64,000 nt of DNA from contig JAHLLD010000001.1 in assembly GCA_020444325.1 (NCBI GenBank), positions 310,001 to 374,000 of the forward strand, written 5' to 3'. Shown here piece after piece: positions 49,026-58,058 of this stretch; the stretch's first letter is position 1, and every line of letters begins with the position of its first letter. The position numbers and the translations under genes were made by a program. Below the pieces are notes generated by a model. That model was not told where the DNA came from. It searched no databases and saw nothing but the letters and a program-made list of their open reading frames with translations. This DNA is from a bacterium. Its GTDB lineage: Bacteria > Bacteroidota > Ignavibacteria > SZUA-365.

Positions 49026-49670
49026 ATGTCAACACTTGAACAGCGTTACTTCCGCGATGACGCGGAGGACGCGACGCATCACATCTACTCGTTCCTGACC
49101 TGCCGCCTCGCGCATTCCATCCCCTTCTCCGCCCGTGAGCAGCTCATGCAGTATCGCAGCAAATGCGAGCAGCAGCTGAGTAGCTCGGCTGACGGACTCG
49201 GCAGCGAAGCCGATATGTCGTCGGAACTGTTCCGCTACTGGGACGGATTGCTGGGCACGTCGCCCGGACCGGAGTGGCTCGGACACCCGGCCATCGCAGA
49301 ATTCACGCAGATGTCCCTTCACGCCATGGAAGGTGTGCTCTGCCGTCTCGAGGGCTACACCATCCTGCCCACGCATGTACACGTCTGCTACAGCCAGGAC
49401 CTCGCGCTGCGCTCGGGTCCCGCACCCACCCACGTCGCCGACGCACTCAAAACGCCTGTCGCACATTTCGCCTCACGCGTCCTCAACCTCCGCGGTCCTT
49501 TCTGGCAGAACGAAGATTACCACCGCATTCTCCGCAGCCGCCGCGAAGTCGACTCCATCCTTCGCTACCTCCGCCGTGACGCCGTCCGCAGCGGTCACGC
49601 CGCCCACCCCGAAGAATGGCCCTGGACCTGGTGCCGGGGTGAGGAGGTCACGGTCAGGATGATACAATAA
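49026..49670 (+). CDS. REP-associated tyrosine transposase-like protein (RAYT, Y1/HUH type)
   Basis: 214 residues. The Y1-transposase fold is seen in ILPTHVHVCYSQ (the two-His metal motif, HVH, near residue 119), then GPFWQNEDYHRILRSRREVDSILRYLRRDAVRSG and PEEWPWTW, the ending typical of RAYT proteins; the Tyr in EDYHRIL fits the nucleophile. The N-terminal third is more diverged. RAYTs are single-copy domesticated relatives of IS200/IS605 transposases that act on REP palindromes. A long inverted repeat lies 15 bases downstream. Catalytic activity is not proven; the His pair and Tyr are present. Confidence 0.85.
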   Translation: MSTLEQRYFRDDAEDATHHIYSFLTCRLAHSIPFSAREQLMQYRSKCEQQLSSSADGLGSEADMSSELFRYWDGLLGTSPGPEWLGHPAIAEFTQMSLHAMEGVLCRLEGYTILPTHVHVCYSQDLALRSGPAPTHVADALKTPVAHFASRVLNLRGPFWQNEDYHRILRSRREVDSILRYLRRDAVRSGHAAHPEEWPWTWCRGEEVTVRMIQ

Positions 49671-49684
49671 TCCCCGTGGAGCAT

Positions 49685-49762
49685 GGAAAGATGGAATGAT
49701 TGAAAAATGGAAATATGACCGTATGCGTCATATTTCCATCATTCCATTATTCAATTGTTCCA
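49685..49762. repeat. REP-like palindromic element next to the RAYT gene
   Basis: The core is a perfect 13-bp stem: ATGGAAATATGAC (49707-49719) with GTCATATTTCCAT (49727-49739) and a 7-base loop. Outer arms (ATGGAATGATTGAAAA left; ATTCCATTATTCAATTGTTCCAT right) extend the symmetry imperfectly. The left arm matches the dispersed repeat at 40497-40536. It may also end transcripts from both sides. Confidence 0.85.
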
Positions 49763-49815
49763 TAGTCCGCGCCCCCGGGGGTAGTGTAGAATCCCGGGTG
49801 AAAACGATCCCGCGT

Positions 49816-50355
49816 TCAGAGCACAAGCCCCACGAAGAAGACCGCCGCGAGGAAGGCGATGAAGTCGGCGAGGAGGCCGGTGGGGAGCGCGTGGCGGGTG
49901 TTGCGGATGCCGACGGCGCCGAAGTAGACGGCGAGGACGTAGAAGGTGGTTTCGGTGCTGCCGTAGAGGGTGGAGACGAGGACGCCGATGAAGCTGTCGG
50001 TGCCATAGGCCTGCATGGTCTCGGTCATGATGCCGAGGGAACCGCTGCCGGACAGAGGACGCATGATGGCCATGGGCAGGGCTTCGGCGGGGATACCGAC
50101 GAGGTCGGTCAGGGGACGCACGATGGTGATGAAGACGTCCATCGCACCGCTGGCGCGGAAGATGGCAATGGACACCAGCATCAGCACGAGATACGGGATG
50201 ATGCGTACGGCGATCTGAAAGCCTTCTTTCGCTCCTTCGACGGCGACTTCGTAGACTTTCACCTTTTTGAAGGCACCGTAGACGAGGAAAAACAGCATCA
50301 GCGCGGGAATGGCTACCGCGGAGATGACCGAGACAAGTGCGCGGAACATATCCAT
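49816..50355 (-). CDS. spmB: SpmB-like nucleoside-recognition (Gate) membrane protein
   Basis: 179 residues with about four to five helices. The IPYLVLMLVSIAIFRASGAMD, PLTDLVGIPAEALPMAIMRPLSGSGSLG and LYGSTETTFYVLAVYFGAVG segments are characteristic of SpmB and the Gate domain. It starts on the last base of the SpmA stop (TGATG), so the two form one translational unit. SpmA/SpmB act in spore maturation in Bacillus, yet are widespread in non-spore-forming Bacteroidota, where they probably transport or form a channel; the substrate is unknown. Confidence 0.88.
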   Translation of the reverse strand: MDMFRALVSVISAVAIPALMLFFLVYGAFKKVKVYEVAVEGAKEGFQIAVRIIPYLVLMLVSIAIFRASGAMDVFITIVRPLTDLVGIPAEALPMAIMRPLSGSGSLGIMTETMQAYGTDSFIGVLVSTLYGSTETTFYVLAVYFGAVGIRNTRHALPTGLLADFIAFLAAVFFVGLVL

Positions 50356-51308
50356 CAGTCTGCCTCCGCCCTGTCAAAACGGAACATGCGCAGGCGCGAA
50401 AGGGTCTTGGCGAGAATCACCGCGAAAATGGTTGCCGTCAGCGAGGCAAGAAAGCTGGTGCCGATGATGAAGGCGGGGTCAGCGGAGCCCGCGGCGGCGC
50501 GCACCGCGATGGCTGTCGCGGGGATGAGTGTGACGCAGGAGGTGTTCAGGGCCAGGAAGGTCACCATGGCGTCGGTGGCAACGCCGGACTTCGGATTGAG
50601 CTTGTCGAGTTCCTCCATGGCCTTGAGTCCGAACGGCGTCGCGGCGTTACCGAGTCCGAGCATGTTCGCCGAGATGTTCATGATCATCGAGCCGACGGCG
50701 GGATGCTCAGCGGGAACGTCGGGAAAGAGCCGCACGGTGATGGGACGCACAAGGCGGGCGAGATGCGTGATGAGTCCGGCTTCCTCGGCCACTTTCATCA
50801 CCCCGAGCCACAGGGCCATGATGCCGATCAGTCCAATGGCGATCTGCACAGCCACACCGGCGATTTCAAATGCTGCATTGGTGATGTTGCGCAGGTACAC
50901 GAGCGACACCTCATCGAGATGCATCGTCCACGAGCCATCCCTGCGCTGCAGCCGCGCGGTCAGCGTACCGCTTTCGCCCAGCGCTTCGGCGATGACGGAG
51001 AAGCGTTCCGGCGCGCCGTTACCGATGGTGATCTGCGCGGTGGTCCTGCCATCCTCATGCGTGCTGATCACGGCCGGCAGGGAGCAGTCGCCGGAGATTT
51101 CGTCGGTGGGGAAATGTCTGCGCAGCTGTGCGGCGGAGATGAGGATGTGCGACTGCACGGAACCCTCGCTTCCGGGATCGGGTCCGTCGAGCTGCACCTG
51201 CCAGGGAATCCCGTTGCCGAAGCTGTTCTGCGTAACGTCATACACATCGCGTCCTGCGGCAGTGAGGATGCCGATAACAATGAGGGCAAGCCAGATATGA
51301 TTGAGCAT
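50355..51308 (-). CDS. spmA: SpmA-like nucleoside-recognition (Gate) membrane protein with an extra domain
   Basis: 317 residues. Residues 130-310 are the SpmA/Gate core (IAIGLIGIMALWLGVMKVAEEAGL, MIMNISANMLGLGNAATPFGLKAMEEL, MVTFLALNTSCVTLIPATAIAVRAAAG). Between the first helix and the core sits an extracytoplasmic segment of about 110 residues with beta-strand character (VQLDGPDPGSEGSVQSHILIS...MHLDEVSLVYL) that Bacillus SpmA lacks. It overlaps SpmB. Confidence 0.88.
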   Translation of the reverse strand: MLNHIWLALIVIGILTAAGRDVYDVTQNSFGNGIPWQVQLDGPDPGSEGSVQSHILISAAQLRRHFPTDEISGDCSLPAVISTHEDGRTTAQITIGNGAPERFSVIAEALGESGTLTARLQRRDGSWTMHLDEVSLVYLRNITNAAFEIAGVAVQIAIGLIGIMALWLGVMKVAEEAGLITHLARLVRPITVRLFPDVPAEHPAVGSMIMNISANMLGLGNAATPFGLKAMEELDKLNPKSGVATDAMVTFLALNTSCVTLIPATAIAVRAAAGSADPAFIIGTSFLASLTATIFAVILAKTLSRLRMFRFDRAEAD

Positions 51309-51365
51309 AGACGCCGTGCTCTGATGTGAATTCTGTTATGCCGCAGTGCGGAGACAGCGGGAATA

Positions 51366-53612
51366 TCAGCGCATGATTTCCGTGCGCACGCCTTTGATTT
51401 TGTAATCGCCTTCGTCAATGACACGCACTTCATCATCTTCCACACTTACACCGACGAAACGGCAGACGCCTTCGTTGTCTGTCATCGTGGTCAGCGCGTG
51501 GTTGAGTTGAACGCGGACGAATGGTGCGGGTTTGCCCGCTGCGTCGTGCACAGTGACTTCGACGAGCTTGGTACCGTCCGTTCCATAGTCCTCACCTGCG
51601 AGAATGCTGGCGTAGACGGCCCAGGCGATATTCCAGCTGAACAGCGGAGCCAGCTGCTGCGCGTACGTGCGCCCCGAAGGCACTGGAAGCGTCACGCTGA
51701 TCTGCTGCCTGTCTTTGATATCTTCGCGCCAGGGAATGCGCAGGACAAAGCGATTGAGTCCGATCCCGGTAAACTGCGGGAAAATACGCTGCATGCGCAC
51801 TCCGAAATTCCTGCTGTCCGATCGCGCATTCGCACGCAGCGTGATCACGCGGTCGCTGCCGTTGACGGCGAACTGGAACAGCGGCGCGTCAGCATAGAGC
51901 TTAAGCGCGTCCTCAAGAGACATGCTTTCATCGCCTGCAGGAACAATCACGCGGGCCCCGCTGGCGGTCAGCAGCTGCTGCACATGACGGAGCGTCATGT
52001 AGTCGACCCGATCGGGCACGGCTTCTGCATCGCCCGCGAGGTCGAGAATGATGGTCTTCCCGCGCAGTACGCCATGTGCGACAGGCGAAAGCAGAACGGG
52101 ATCCTGGATGGGTCCGCCCTTCAGCGCTTCCTCGCGGCCGAAATATCCCTGTGCCGTAAGCACCACCTTCATGCCATCGGTTTCCTTCCCGGCAATGATA
52201 TACACGCCGTCAGCGTTGCTCTTCACAACGCCGCCGCCGGGCAGTTCAATCGTGGCGCCGGACAGTGCCTTTCCGTCAGTACTCATCACAATACCGCGCG
52301 TATAGCGCGCATCGACGGATGTTGTGATCAGTCCTTCGGTTTTTACCGGACCATTGGTCGCCTCGAAGGTCACCCGTTCCGCGCGTCCGGGATACACGTT
52401 CATGCGTGCGACACCGCCTGTCAGCGTGAGCATGGTATCGATACCGTTACTGGTGCGGAAACGGATCGGGAGTCCATCAGGCACCGAGCTTCCCGCACTG
52501 TCGAGCGCCATGATGGTCACCATGCTGAAGGCGCTGCGGTCGGGGGGAATAATCGCGGGCTCGGCGGAGGAACGCAGCTTCACCGGGGGATTCCCCACGG
52601 CGAAATACAGTTCGAAAGGAGCCGAACTGTTCCCGTTGCTGTTGCGCACCTGGGCAGTGAGATGGTGATAGCCCTGCGAAAGTTCGGTGAAAGGACTGAC
52701 GGTGATCTTTCCCGTCTTCCGGTTGAACGTAAAGCCCTGCTCATTCCCGTCGATGTACACGAGAATGCTCTCGTCGAGAATGTCACTGCGGTCGCGCACC
52801 TGCAGTTCGATTTTCGGCGAGCGTTCCTTGAACACACGCGGCGAGCTGTAGGCAAGGTGCGGGATTCCCGCCTCGAAGTATTTCCCGATACCACGGAATA
52901 TGCCCCAGGCCTGGATGTCGTTGAACGCCTGGCGGCGCAGGCGCTGCTCTTCATATTCGGAGGTGAAGAAGGCGCATTCGACAAGCACCGCCGTCATCGT
53001 GGTGTTGCGAAGAACAGCAAAGCCTTTGCCGGGATTCACAAGGTAATCCGACATGGTGCCGTCAAACGACGCGAGGGGACCGGGATTGCCCATCACATAG
53101 GCCAGGTCACGCTGAATGTATTTCGCCAGGTCGTGGCTGGATGGTGCGTAACCCATTTCTCCCGGACGCGAGTGGTAAAACGTGGTCGTATAATTCGTCC
53201 ACTTGTTCCCTGCCGCGTTGTGATGGATGGAAACGAAGATGTCTGCCTGATTGGCATTCGCCTGCTGGGCGCGGGCTTCGAGCGGAACGGTCTTGTCGGT
53301 TTCCCGCGAAAGCATCACGTTGGCACCCGCCTGCTTGAGATAGTCACGCAGGCGCAGGGCGACGCGGAGATTGACATCCGCTTCGACGACATCGCCGGCA
53401 GGACCCACGCCATCACGATCCTCGCCTCCGTGTCCCGGGTCAACAAACACCGTGACGTCTTTCAGCACCTCGCGATACGAGGCAATGGCCGAATCACGCT
53501 TGAACGCATCACGCAGATCGGGCGGTGTGACGAAATACACCGAGGGACCACAGGCCGTGAGTCCGATCAGCAGAAGAAGCGCCGCGATGACAGGCGTAAT
53601 AATTGATTTCAT
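51366..53612 (-). CDS. N-acetylmuramoyl-L-alanine amidase lipoprotein with a large C-terminal region
   Basis: 748 residues from ATG 53612; MKSIITPVIAALLLLIGLTAC is a lipoprotein signal. Residues ~55-260 are Amidase_3: DPGHGGEDRDGVGPAGDVVEADVNL (zinc His and Glu), IFVSIHHNAAG (second zinc His) and AVLVECAFFTSEYEEQRL (catalytic Glu). It cuts the amide bond of the peptide stem. Residues ~290 to the end contain several Ig-like/carboxypeptidase-regulatory beta domains (DESILVYIDGNEQG, GKALSGATIELPGGG, GKPAPFVRVQLNHALTTM), probably for envelope binding. Membrane-anchored in the periplasm. Confidence 0.92.
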   Translation of the reverse strand: MKSIITPVIAALLLLIGLTACGPSVYFVTPPDLRDAFKRDSAIASYREVLKDVTVFVDPGHGGEDRDGVGPAGDVVEADVNLRVALRLRDYLKQAGANVMLSRETDKTVPLEARAQQANANQADIFVSIHHNAAGNKWTNYTTTFYHSRPGEMGYAPSSHDLAKYIQRDLAYVMGNPGPLASFDGTMSDYLVNPGKGFAVLRNTTMTAVLVECAFFTSEYEEQRLRRQAFNDIQAWGIFRGIGKYFEAGIPHLAYSSPRVFKERSPKIELQVRDRSDILDESILVYIDGNEQGFTFNRKTGKITVSPFTELSQGYHHLTAQVRNSNGNSSAPFELYFAVGNPPVKLRSSAEPAIIPPDRSAFSMVTIMALDSAGSSVPDGLPIRFRTSNGIDTMLTLTGGVARMNVYPGRAERVTFEATNGPVKTEGLITTSVDARYTRGIVMSTDGKALSGATIELPGGGVVKSNADGVYIIAGKETDGMKVVLTAQGYFGREEALKGGPIQDPVLLSPVAHGVLRGKTIILDLAGDAEAVPDRVDYMTLRHVQQLLTASGARVIVPAGDESMSLEDALKLYADAPLFQFAVNGSDRVITLRANARSDSRNFGVRMQRIFPQFTGIGLNRFVLRIPWREDIKDRQQISVTLPVPSGRTYAQQLAPLFSWNIAWAVYASILAGEDYGTDGTKLVEVTVHDAAGKPAPFVRVQLNHALTTMTDNEGVCRFVGVSVEDDEVRVIDEGDYKIKGVRTEIMR

Positions 53613-53743
53613 ACGATATGCCGATTTTCCATAATCGTTGAAATATACCCAGAGGCGGGGTGCAGGACAAACATATCGGCAGACACGAACTCCCCCGGAG
53701 GGCTGGGACTTGCGGCGTGACGACGATCTTCGCATGTTATCAC

Positions 53744-54559
53744 ATGCTCCAGGCAGAACAGTTTTATGACGACATCGCCGCTTCGTATGACGCGATGACA
53801 GGGTTCGATACACGTCTCGCCGCGCAGAAGCCGCTGCTGCAGCGCCTCATCGATCGCCTCCCCGCCGAAAGTGTGATCGATATGGGCTGCGGCACGGGCG
53901 TACACGCCATCGCGCTCGCGCAAATGGGTCTGCGCGCTACCGGCGTGGATATCTCCGCCGGCATGCTCGAACGCGCGCAGCGGCATGCCGGGCAGCACTC
54001 GGCCTCCGTGCGTTTCGTACATGGTGATTTCCTGGCCCCACTGACCGATCCCCCCGCCGACCTGCTGCTCTGCCTCGGGAATTCCCTTCCCCATCTCCCC
54101 TCCCGCGCCGCCCTCGCTGCCGTATTCGCGCACTGGCGCTCGCTGCTTGTCCCGGGTGGACACGTGCTCGTTCAGCTGCTCAACTACCGCCGCGTCCTTA
54201 CCCGGAAGGAACGTATCGTCAACATCCGGCGTGACGGTGAGCGCACGATCGTGCGTTTCTATGATTTCCTGGACGACGGCCTGCAGTTCAATATCCTCAC
54301 GATAGATGCCACCGCTTCCGCAGCCAGCGCTTCCGCAGCTGGTGCTTCCGCAGCTGGTGCTTCCGCAACCAGCGCTTCTGCAGCGGGCGCTTCGCCGAAG
54401 CATAGGCTGCAGAGTACACGCCTTCAGCCATTTACCGATACCGATCTCGTCGAAGCGGCGGCGACGGCGGGACTGCGGGAAACCGGTGTATTCGGTGGAC
54501 TTGATTTCTCGTCTTTTCATGCCAACAGCACCGACTGCGTCCTCATCGCAACCCTGTGA
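53744..54559 (+). CDS. SAM-dependent methyltransferase with an Ala/Ser/Gly repeat insert
   Basis: 271 residues from ATG 53744; the frame is open farther, but this start fits the class I fold. SAM motif I in SVIDMGCGTGVHAIALAQMG, then VDISAGMLERAQRHAG, VRFVHGDFLAPL and PGGHVLVQLLNYRRVL. In the C-terminal half, five 15-bp units encode an ASAAG/ASAAS run inserted before the last beta strands (LQSTRLQPFTDTDLVEAAATAGL). The methylated substrate is unknown. Related enzymes are small-molecule methyltransferases of the UbiE/COQ5 type. Confidence 0.88.
   Translation: MLQAEQFYDDIAASYDAMTGFDTRLAAQKPLLQRLIDRLPAESVIDMGCGTGVHAIALAQMGLRATGVDISAGMLERAQRHAGQHSASVRFVHGDFLAPLTDPPADLLLCLGNSLPHLPSRAALAAVFAHWRSLLVPGGHVLVQLLNYRRVLTRKERIVNIRRDGERTIVRFYDFLDDGLQFNILTIDATASAASASAAGASAAGASATSASAAGASPKHRLQSTRLQPFTDTDLVEAAATAGLRETGVFGGLDFSSFHANSTDCVLIATL
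54314..54388 (+). repeat. 15-bp tandem repeat in frame inside the methyltransferase gene
   Basis: Five units of GCTTCCGCAGCTGGT type (start 54314), encoding ASAAS/ASAAG/ASATS runs, with only a few base changes. Confidence 0.9.
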
Positions 54560-54601
54560 TAATCCCTGCCTGAGATATGGACGTGTGGGAGAGAGGCGAG
54601 G

Positions 54602-55675
54602 TCAGCGTCCGAGAGGCTTGATTTCCGGCCGGAGTCCCTTGATACGCTGCCAGAGGATTTCCAGCATTTGCTCGTAGTCCTCCGGTTCGGGGAATTCCCT
54701 GCGTATGGTAATCTGATCTTCTCCCGTCTCAGATCCGCGCAACAATGCGAAGCGGAAGGTGAACGCGAGATCACGTGCGGGACCCAGACCGAAACTGTTT
54801 TCGGGCTCTCCGACATCGATATCGCCAAAACGGAGGTCACGAAAATACAGCGCTCCCTCCGGGGTCTGCTGCACGCTGAACCAGCCTTCGGAAAACCACC
54901 GCAGTGTACGAATCGCACGCTGATCCTCGATGACCGAAAGCAATTGTTCATTGCGCGGAACGTAGGTGAAGGAAATCTCTTTTATCTCGTCGAGAAAACT
55001 GTGATACCCGATGTAATAGCCATCTGCGGTTTCCGCCACGCAGCGCCAGAGTATGCAGTTGAACGGCGTGGGAACGACGATCATGCGCTGCGGTGTGATT
55101 TCCTGCCGCTCGAGTTCGTCGTGAAAGGCGTCGACAGCTGAAAATTTGAAGACCAGGGCGATGATCACGTATGCACTCGCGAAAATAATCCCGATGGAAT
55201 TGCGGAAGAGTTTCGCGCGTACCTCACCCCGAAACAGTGAAAAGATGAGAAACACGAGCAGGGGCAGCGTGAAAAGAGGGTCTATGATGAAGAGGACGTT
55301 CCACGCGAATTGTTCATGCGAGAACGGGGCGAGGATTTGCGTGCCGTACGTGGTGAGCAGATCAATGAGAATATGCGTCCCGATGGCCAGGAAGGTGAAC
55401 AGGGCGGCCTTTTCCACTGTGACTTCCCCGCGGTGGATGCGGGAGATCAGCCAGCCCAGCAGGGGGGTGAGCACGACGAGGAGCAACAGACTGTGCGAGA
55501 TACCGCGATGCCAGGTGAGCTGGGTTACCGGATCGAGCAACGGGTTCGCGAGCACATCGAGATCCGGCAGTGCACCGGCAAGCATACCCCAGAGCACGGC
55601 CTTGTTGCCGAGTTCGCGGTTCATGGTAGCCTGTCCCACCACGCCGCCGAGCGTTACCTGTGTCACGAAATCCAT
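54602..55675 (-). CDS. YdjM-like membrane-bound metal-dependent hydrolase (DUF457)
   Basis: 357 residues from ATG 55675. The opening MDFVTQVTLGGVVGQATMNRELGNKAVLWGMLAGALPDLDVL and LTWHRGISHSLLLLVVL, then IGTHILIDLLTTYGTQILAPFS, match the YdjM family: three His/Asp clusters in and between about four to five helices. A C-terminal soluble part of 200 residues is specific to this group. Probably an inner-membrane hydrolase; its substrate is unknown. Confidence 0.87.
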   Translation of the reverse strand: MDFVTQVTLGGVVGQATMNRELGNKAVLWGMLAGALPDLDVLANPLLDPVTQLTWHRGISHSLLLLVVLTPLLGWLISRIHRGEVTVEKAALFTFLAIGTHILIDLLTTYGTQILAPFSHEQFAWNVLFIIDPLFTLPLLVFLIFSLFRGEVRAKLFRNSIGIIFASAYVIIALVFKFSAVDAFHDELERQEITPQRMIVVPTPFNCILWRCVAETADGYYIGYHSFLDEIKEISFTYVPRNEQLLSVIEDQRAIRTLRWFSEGWFSVQQTPEGALYFRDLRFGDIDVGEPENSFGLGPARDLAFTFRFALLRGSETGEDQITIRREFPEPEDYEQMLEILWQRIKGLRPEIKPLGR

Positions 55676-55845
55676 GTTGAACTGAAATCCCGTTGTGGAA
55701 AAAGTATCCCGCCGCCGCACAACGTGTGCAGTGGAAGGCTTGAATTTTTCAGGGGAAGAAAGCGCCGCCTGTGTGTCAGGAAAACCGCAGCATTACAGGT
55801 TGAGTTCCAGGCAGCATGCCCCGCGTCCTGAGCAAAATACGCAGG

Positions 55846-57087
55846 TTACTCGGCCTGGCGCTTCTGGTTGTTGTTCACATAGCGGTCGAGGACATAGCAG
55901 AACACGCCGAAGGCGCGGACGGCCTGGGACTGCGGGTGCACGGTGCCGATTTCATCCACGCCATAGCCGTCTTCCCCGCCATTGGGATTCCAGCCGTTGC
56001 GGATGCCGTCATCGGACGCGCGATGCAGTGTCACCTTGGCCTGTCCATTATGATTCGTCCATACATGCTCGAGCATGCGTTCGACCTTGGTCGGTATATC
56101 AGGCAATTGATCCGGCGCAATCATGTAGGCGTCGAGAATGAAATGCACAAATGCCCCGTTGCCGTCCATGCGCAGCTGGTAAAAATCCTGCGCATCCACC
56201 CAGCCCGTGGCCGGATCCATGATACGGCGGGCGGTTGCAACAACGATGTCGCGATATTTTTCCTCTTTTGTCACGCGGTACAGTGCGGCGCCGATGGAGC
56301 AGTACGAAGCGCCTTCCCAGGGGAGTTGCTTGCCAAAGGCCGCGGGGCCTCTCGCGCCTTCCCAGCGTCCATCACCCTTGTAGAGCGTCTGTTCGATGCC
56401 CGGGATGCTGCCGTCGCCGTTCCACACTTTGAGCGCGTCGTCAAGGTATTCCTGCTTCCCCGTCGCCTCATACAGCCAGCAGGCGACGGTGACCATCTGA
56501 TTCATATTGCTGTTGGTGAAAATCTGGTCACGGACCTCGGATTCGGGGGGCCAGTTGTACCAGCTCCAGTATCCTTCATGCGAGGAAAGGCGTCCCTGCA
56601 TTTTTGCTTCCACGTAGCGGATTTCAGCGGATTCCACCAGGTTTTCATGTGTTCTGCCCAGGAAATCCCACCAGTACAGCTCGGCCAGCGCAGCCCAGGC
56701 ACGATCATCGACCCAGGTGCCGTTGAAAAGATCCCGCATGGGATGTTCCTGCGTGTGGAAGCGGTACAGCGCACTGTCACCCGTCACGGCAAAAAGATGG
56801 GCGTCCCCTATGGCGCCGTTTGCCCCTTCCCATCCGGCGGTATACACCTTGTGGAACTGCCGGTCGATGGCGTATGCACGTTTCAGCCACGTTCCTTCGG
56901 GCTGATAGCTCGACCCCGTGACGTCCTCGCCGCGCTCCGGCCTGCCATTGCCTTCGAGGAAGGAAAAGGCCCCGAACGCATACAGGATGGCGATGGTGAA
57001 GAGCACGCCACCCGCGATCAGCACCAGGGCACCCATGCCGCCCTGTCGCGGAGCGCCGCCGTTTCCACTGTTGCGTTTCTTTGTCAT
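55846..57087 (-). CDS. GH76-like glycoside hydrolase, membrane-anchored
   Basis: 413 residues. One N-terminal helix (MGALVLIAGGVLFTIAILYAFGAF) anchors it. The rest is an (alpha/alpha)6-type barrel with the GH76 catalytic pair in NGTWVDDRAWAALAELYWWDFL (two Asp side by side) and IFTNSNMNQMVTVACWLYEATGKQEYLDDALKVWNG. GH76 enzymes act on alpha-1,6-mannose chains. Whether this one attacks mannan or another polysaccharide is not shown. Confidence 0.82.
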   Translation of the reverse strand: MTKKRNSGNGGAPRQGGMGALVLIAGGVLFTIAILYAFGAFSFLEGNGRPERGEDVTGSSYQPEGTWLKRAYAIDRQFHKVYTAGWEGANGAIGDAHLFAVTGDSALYRFHTQEHPMRDLFNGTWVDDRAWAALAELYWWDFLGRTHENLVESAEIRYVEAKMQGRLSSHEGYWSWYNWPPESEVRDQIFTNSNMNQMVTVACWLYEATGKQEYLDDALKVWNGDGSIPGIEQTLYKGDGRWEGARGPAAFGKQLPWEGASYCSIGAALYRVTKEEKYRDIVVATARRIMDPATGWVDAQDFYQLRMDGNGAFVHFILDAYMIAPDQLPDIPTKVERMLEHVWTNHNGQAKVTLHRASDDGIRNGWNPNGGEDGYGVDEIGTVHPQSQAVRAFGVFCYVLDRYVNNNQKRQAE

Positions 57088-57170
57088 TGCATTGCTGTGT
57101 CGCTGTTGAGGCTTTCGATTAATATCAGGATTTCTTGGGAGAAAAGCATAGGAAGGGTATTTTCAACCAC

Positions 57171-57208
57171 CGTATTTGCATGACCATTGTGCGTATTTGC
57201 ATGACCAT
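57171..57208 (+). repeat. 21-bp direct repeat at the RlpA start
   Basis: CGTATTTGCATGACCAT at 57171 and again at 57192, exactly 21 bases apart. The second copy contains the ATG at 57201 chosen as start. Confidence 0.8.
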
Positions 57209-57905
57209 CGTGAAGAGTTCCAGGATCAGAATACATACGGCCACCGCGCTCATTTTGTTCGCGGCGTTGAGCGTCTGCGCGCTTCCCCTGGCCGCGCAGC
57301 CCGGCTTTACGCAGACGGGACAGGCCTCCTACTACGGCAAGAAATTCCACGGACGCAAGACCGCCAACGGCGAACGCTTCAATATGTGGGCGCTGACGGC
57401 GGCGCATAAAACCATTCCCTTCGGTTCGCATGTGCGCGTGACCAATCTCGATAACGGGAAATCCATCGACGTGCGCATCAACGACTACGGTCCCTTCCGC
57501 AAGGGACGCATTATTGACCTCTCCCGCGGCGCCGCGGCGAAGATCGGCATGATCAAAACCGGTACGGCGCGCGTGAAACTCGAGGTACTCGGCGACGACG
57601 GGAAAGAGGATCACCAGAAGTCCAAGGGCAATGTCGAGTACTACGCGGTGGATATCCGCCGTGAACAGCTCGCGGGCTGGGCCGTACAGATCGCATCCTT
57701 CGAAAAGATGGAAAACCTCATCCGCTATCTCGACCGTCTGCGCGCACGCGATATCGACAACGTCTTCGTCCAGATGGCCACGGTGAAAGGAAAACTCGTC
57801 CACCGTCTCGTCGTCGGCGCCTATGAAACCGAAGCCGCCGCACGCTGGAAACAGAAGACCATGAAAGAACAGGGCGTGGACGGTTTCGTATTCCGCATCC
57901 CCTGA
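57201..57905 (+). CDS. rlpA: RlpA-type septal ring lytic transglycosylase with SPOR domain
   Basis: 234 residues from ATG 57201; upstream ATGs in frame at 57135 and 57180 are possible. Signal peptide, then the double-psi beta-barrel ([41 protein letters not shown] with the catalytic Asp, [16 protein letters not shown]). Residues ~160-230 are a SPOR domain ([39 protein letters not shown]) that binds denuded glycan at the division septum. RlpA usually reads NDRGPF; here it is NDYGPF. The gene is divergent from the GH76-like gene. Confidence 0.92.
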   Translation: MTIVKSSRIRIHTATALILFAALSVCALPLAAQPGFTQTGQASYYGKKFHGRKTANGERFNMWALTAAHKTIPFGSHVRVTNLDNGKSIDVRINDYGPFRKGRIIDLSRGAAAKIGMIKTGTARVKLEVLGDDGKEDHQKSKGNVEYYAVDIRREQLAGWAVQIASFEKMENLIRYLDRLRARDIDNVFVQMATVKGKLVHRLVVGAYETEAAARWKQKTMKEQGVDGFVFRIP

Positions 57906-57910
57906 CCGTA

Positions 57911-57960
57911 GTGCGGGACCGAACCTTCGTGCGGGACCGAACTTTCGTGCGGGACCGGAT
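57911..57960 (+). repeat. 18-bp tandem repeat just past rlpA
   Basis: GTGCGGGACCGAACCTTC at 57911, GTGCGGGACCGAACTTTC at 57929 and a partial third unit at 57947. It begins 6 bases after the stop codon. Confidence 0.88.
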
Positions 57961-58058
57961 CGTATGGTGTGACATGTCGGCGTGACAGGAACACCGACGC
58001 CACACGCGGTGTTAGATTTCCACGGTCGCGGTCCCTTAAGCGCAGGATCCGCCGCAAT

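Noticed and set aside
51498-53606. 702-codon plus-strand open frame over the amidase gene
   Set aside because: It is antisense to a clear amidase with catalytic motifs and shows no domain or export signal of its own.
57135-57200. Longer RlpA start at 57135
   Set aside because: It adds a basic stretch with two RICMTIV units from the 21-bp repeat before the signal peptide; the shorter start gives a normal signal. Not excluded.
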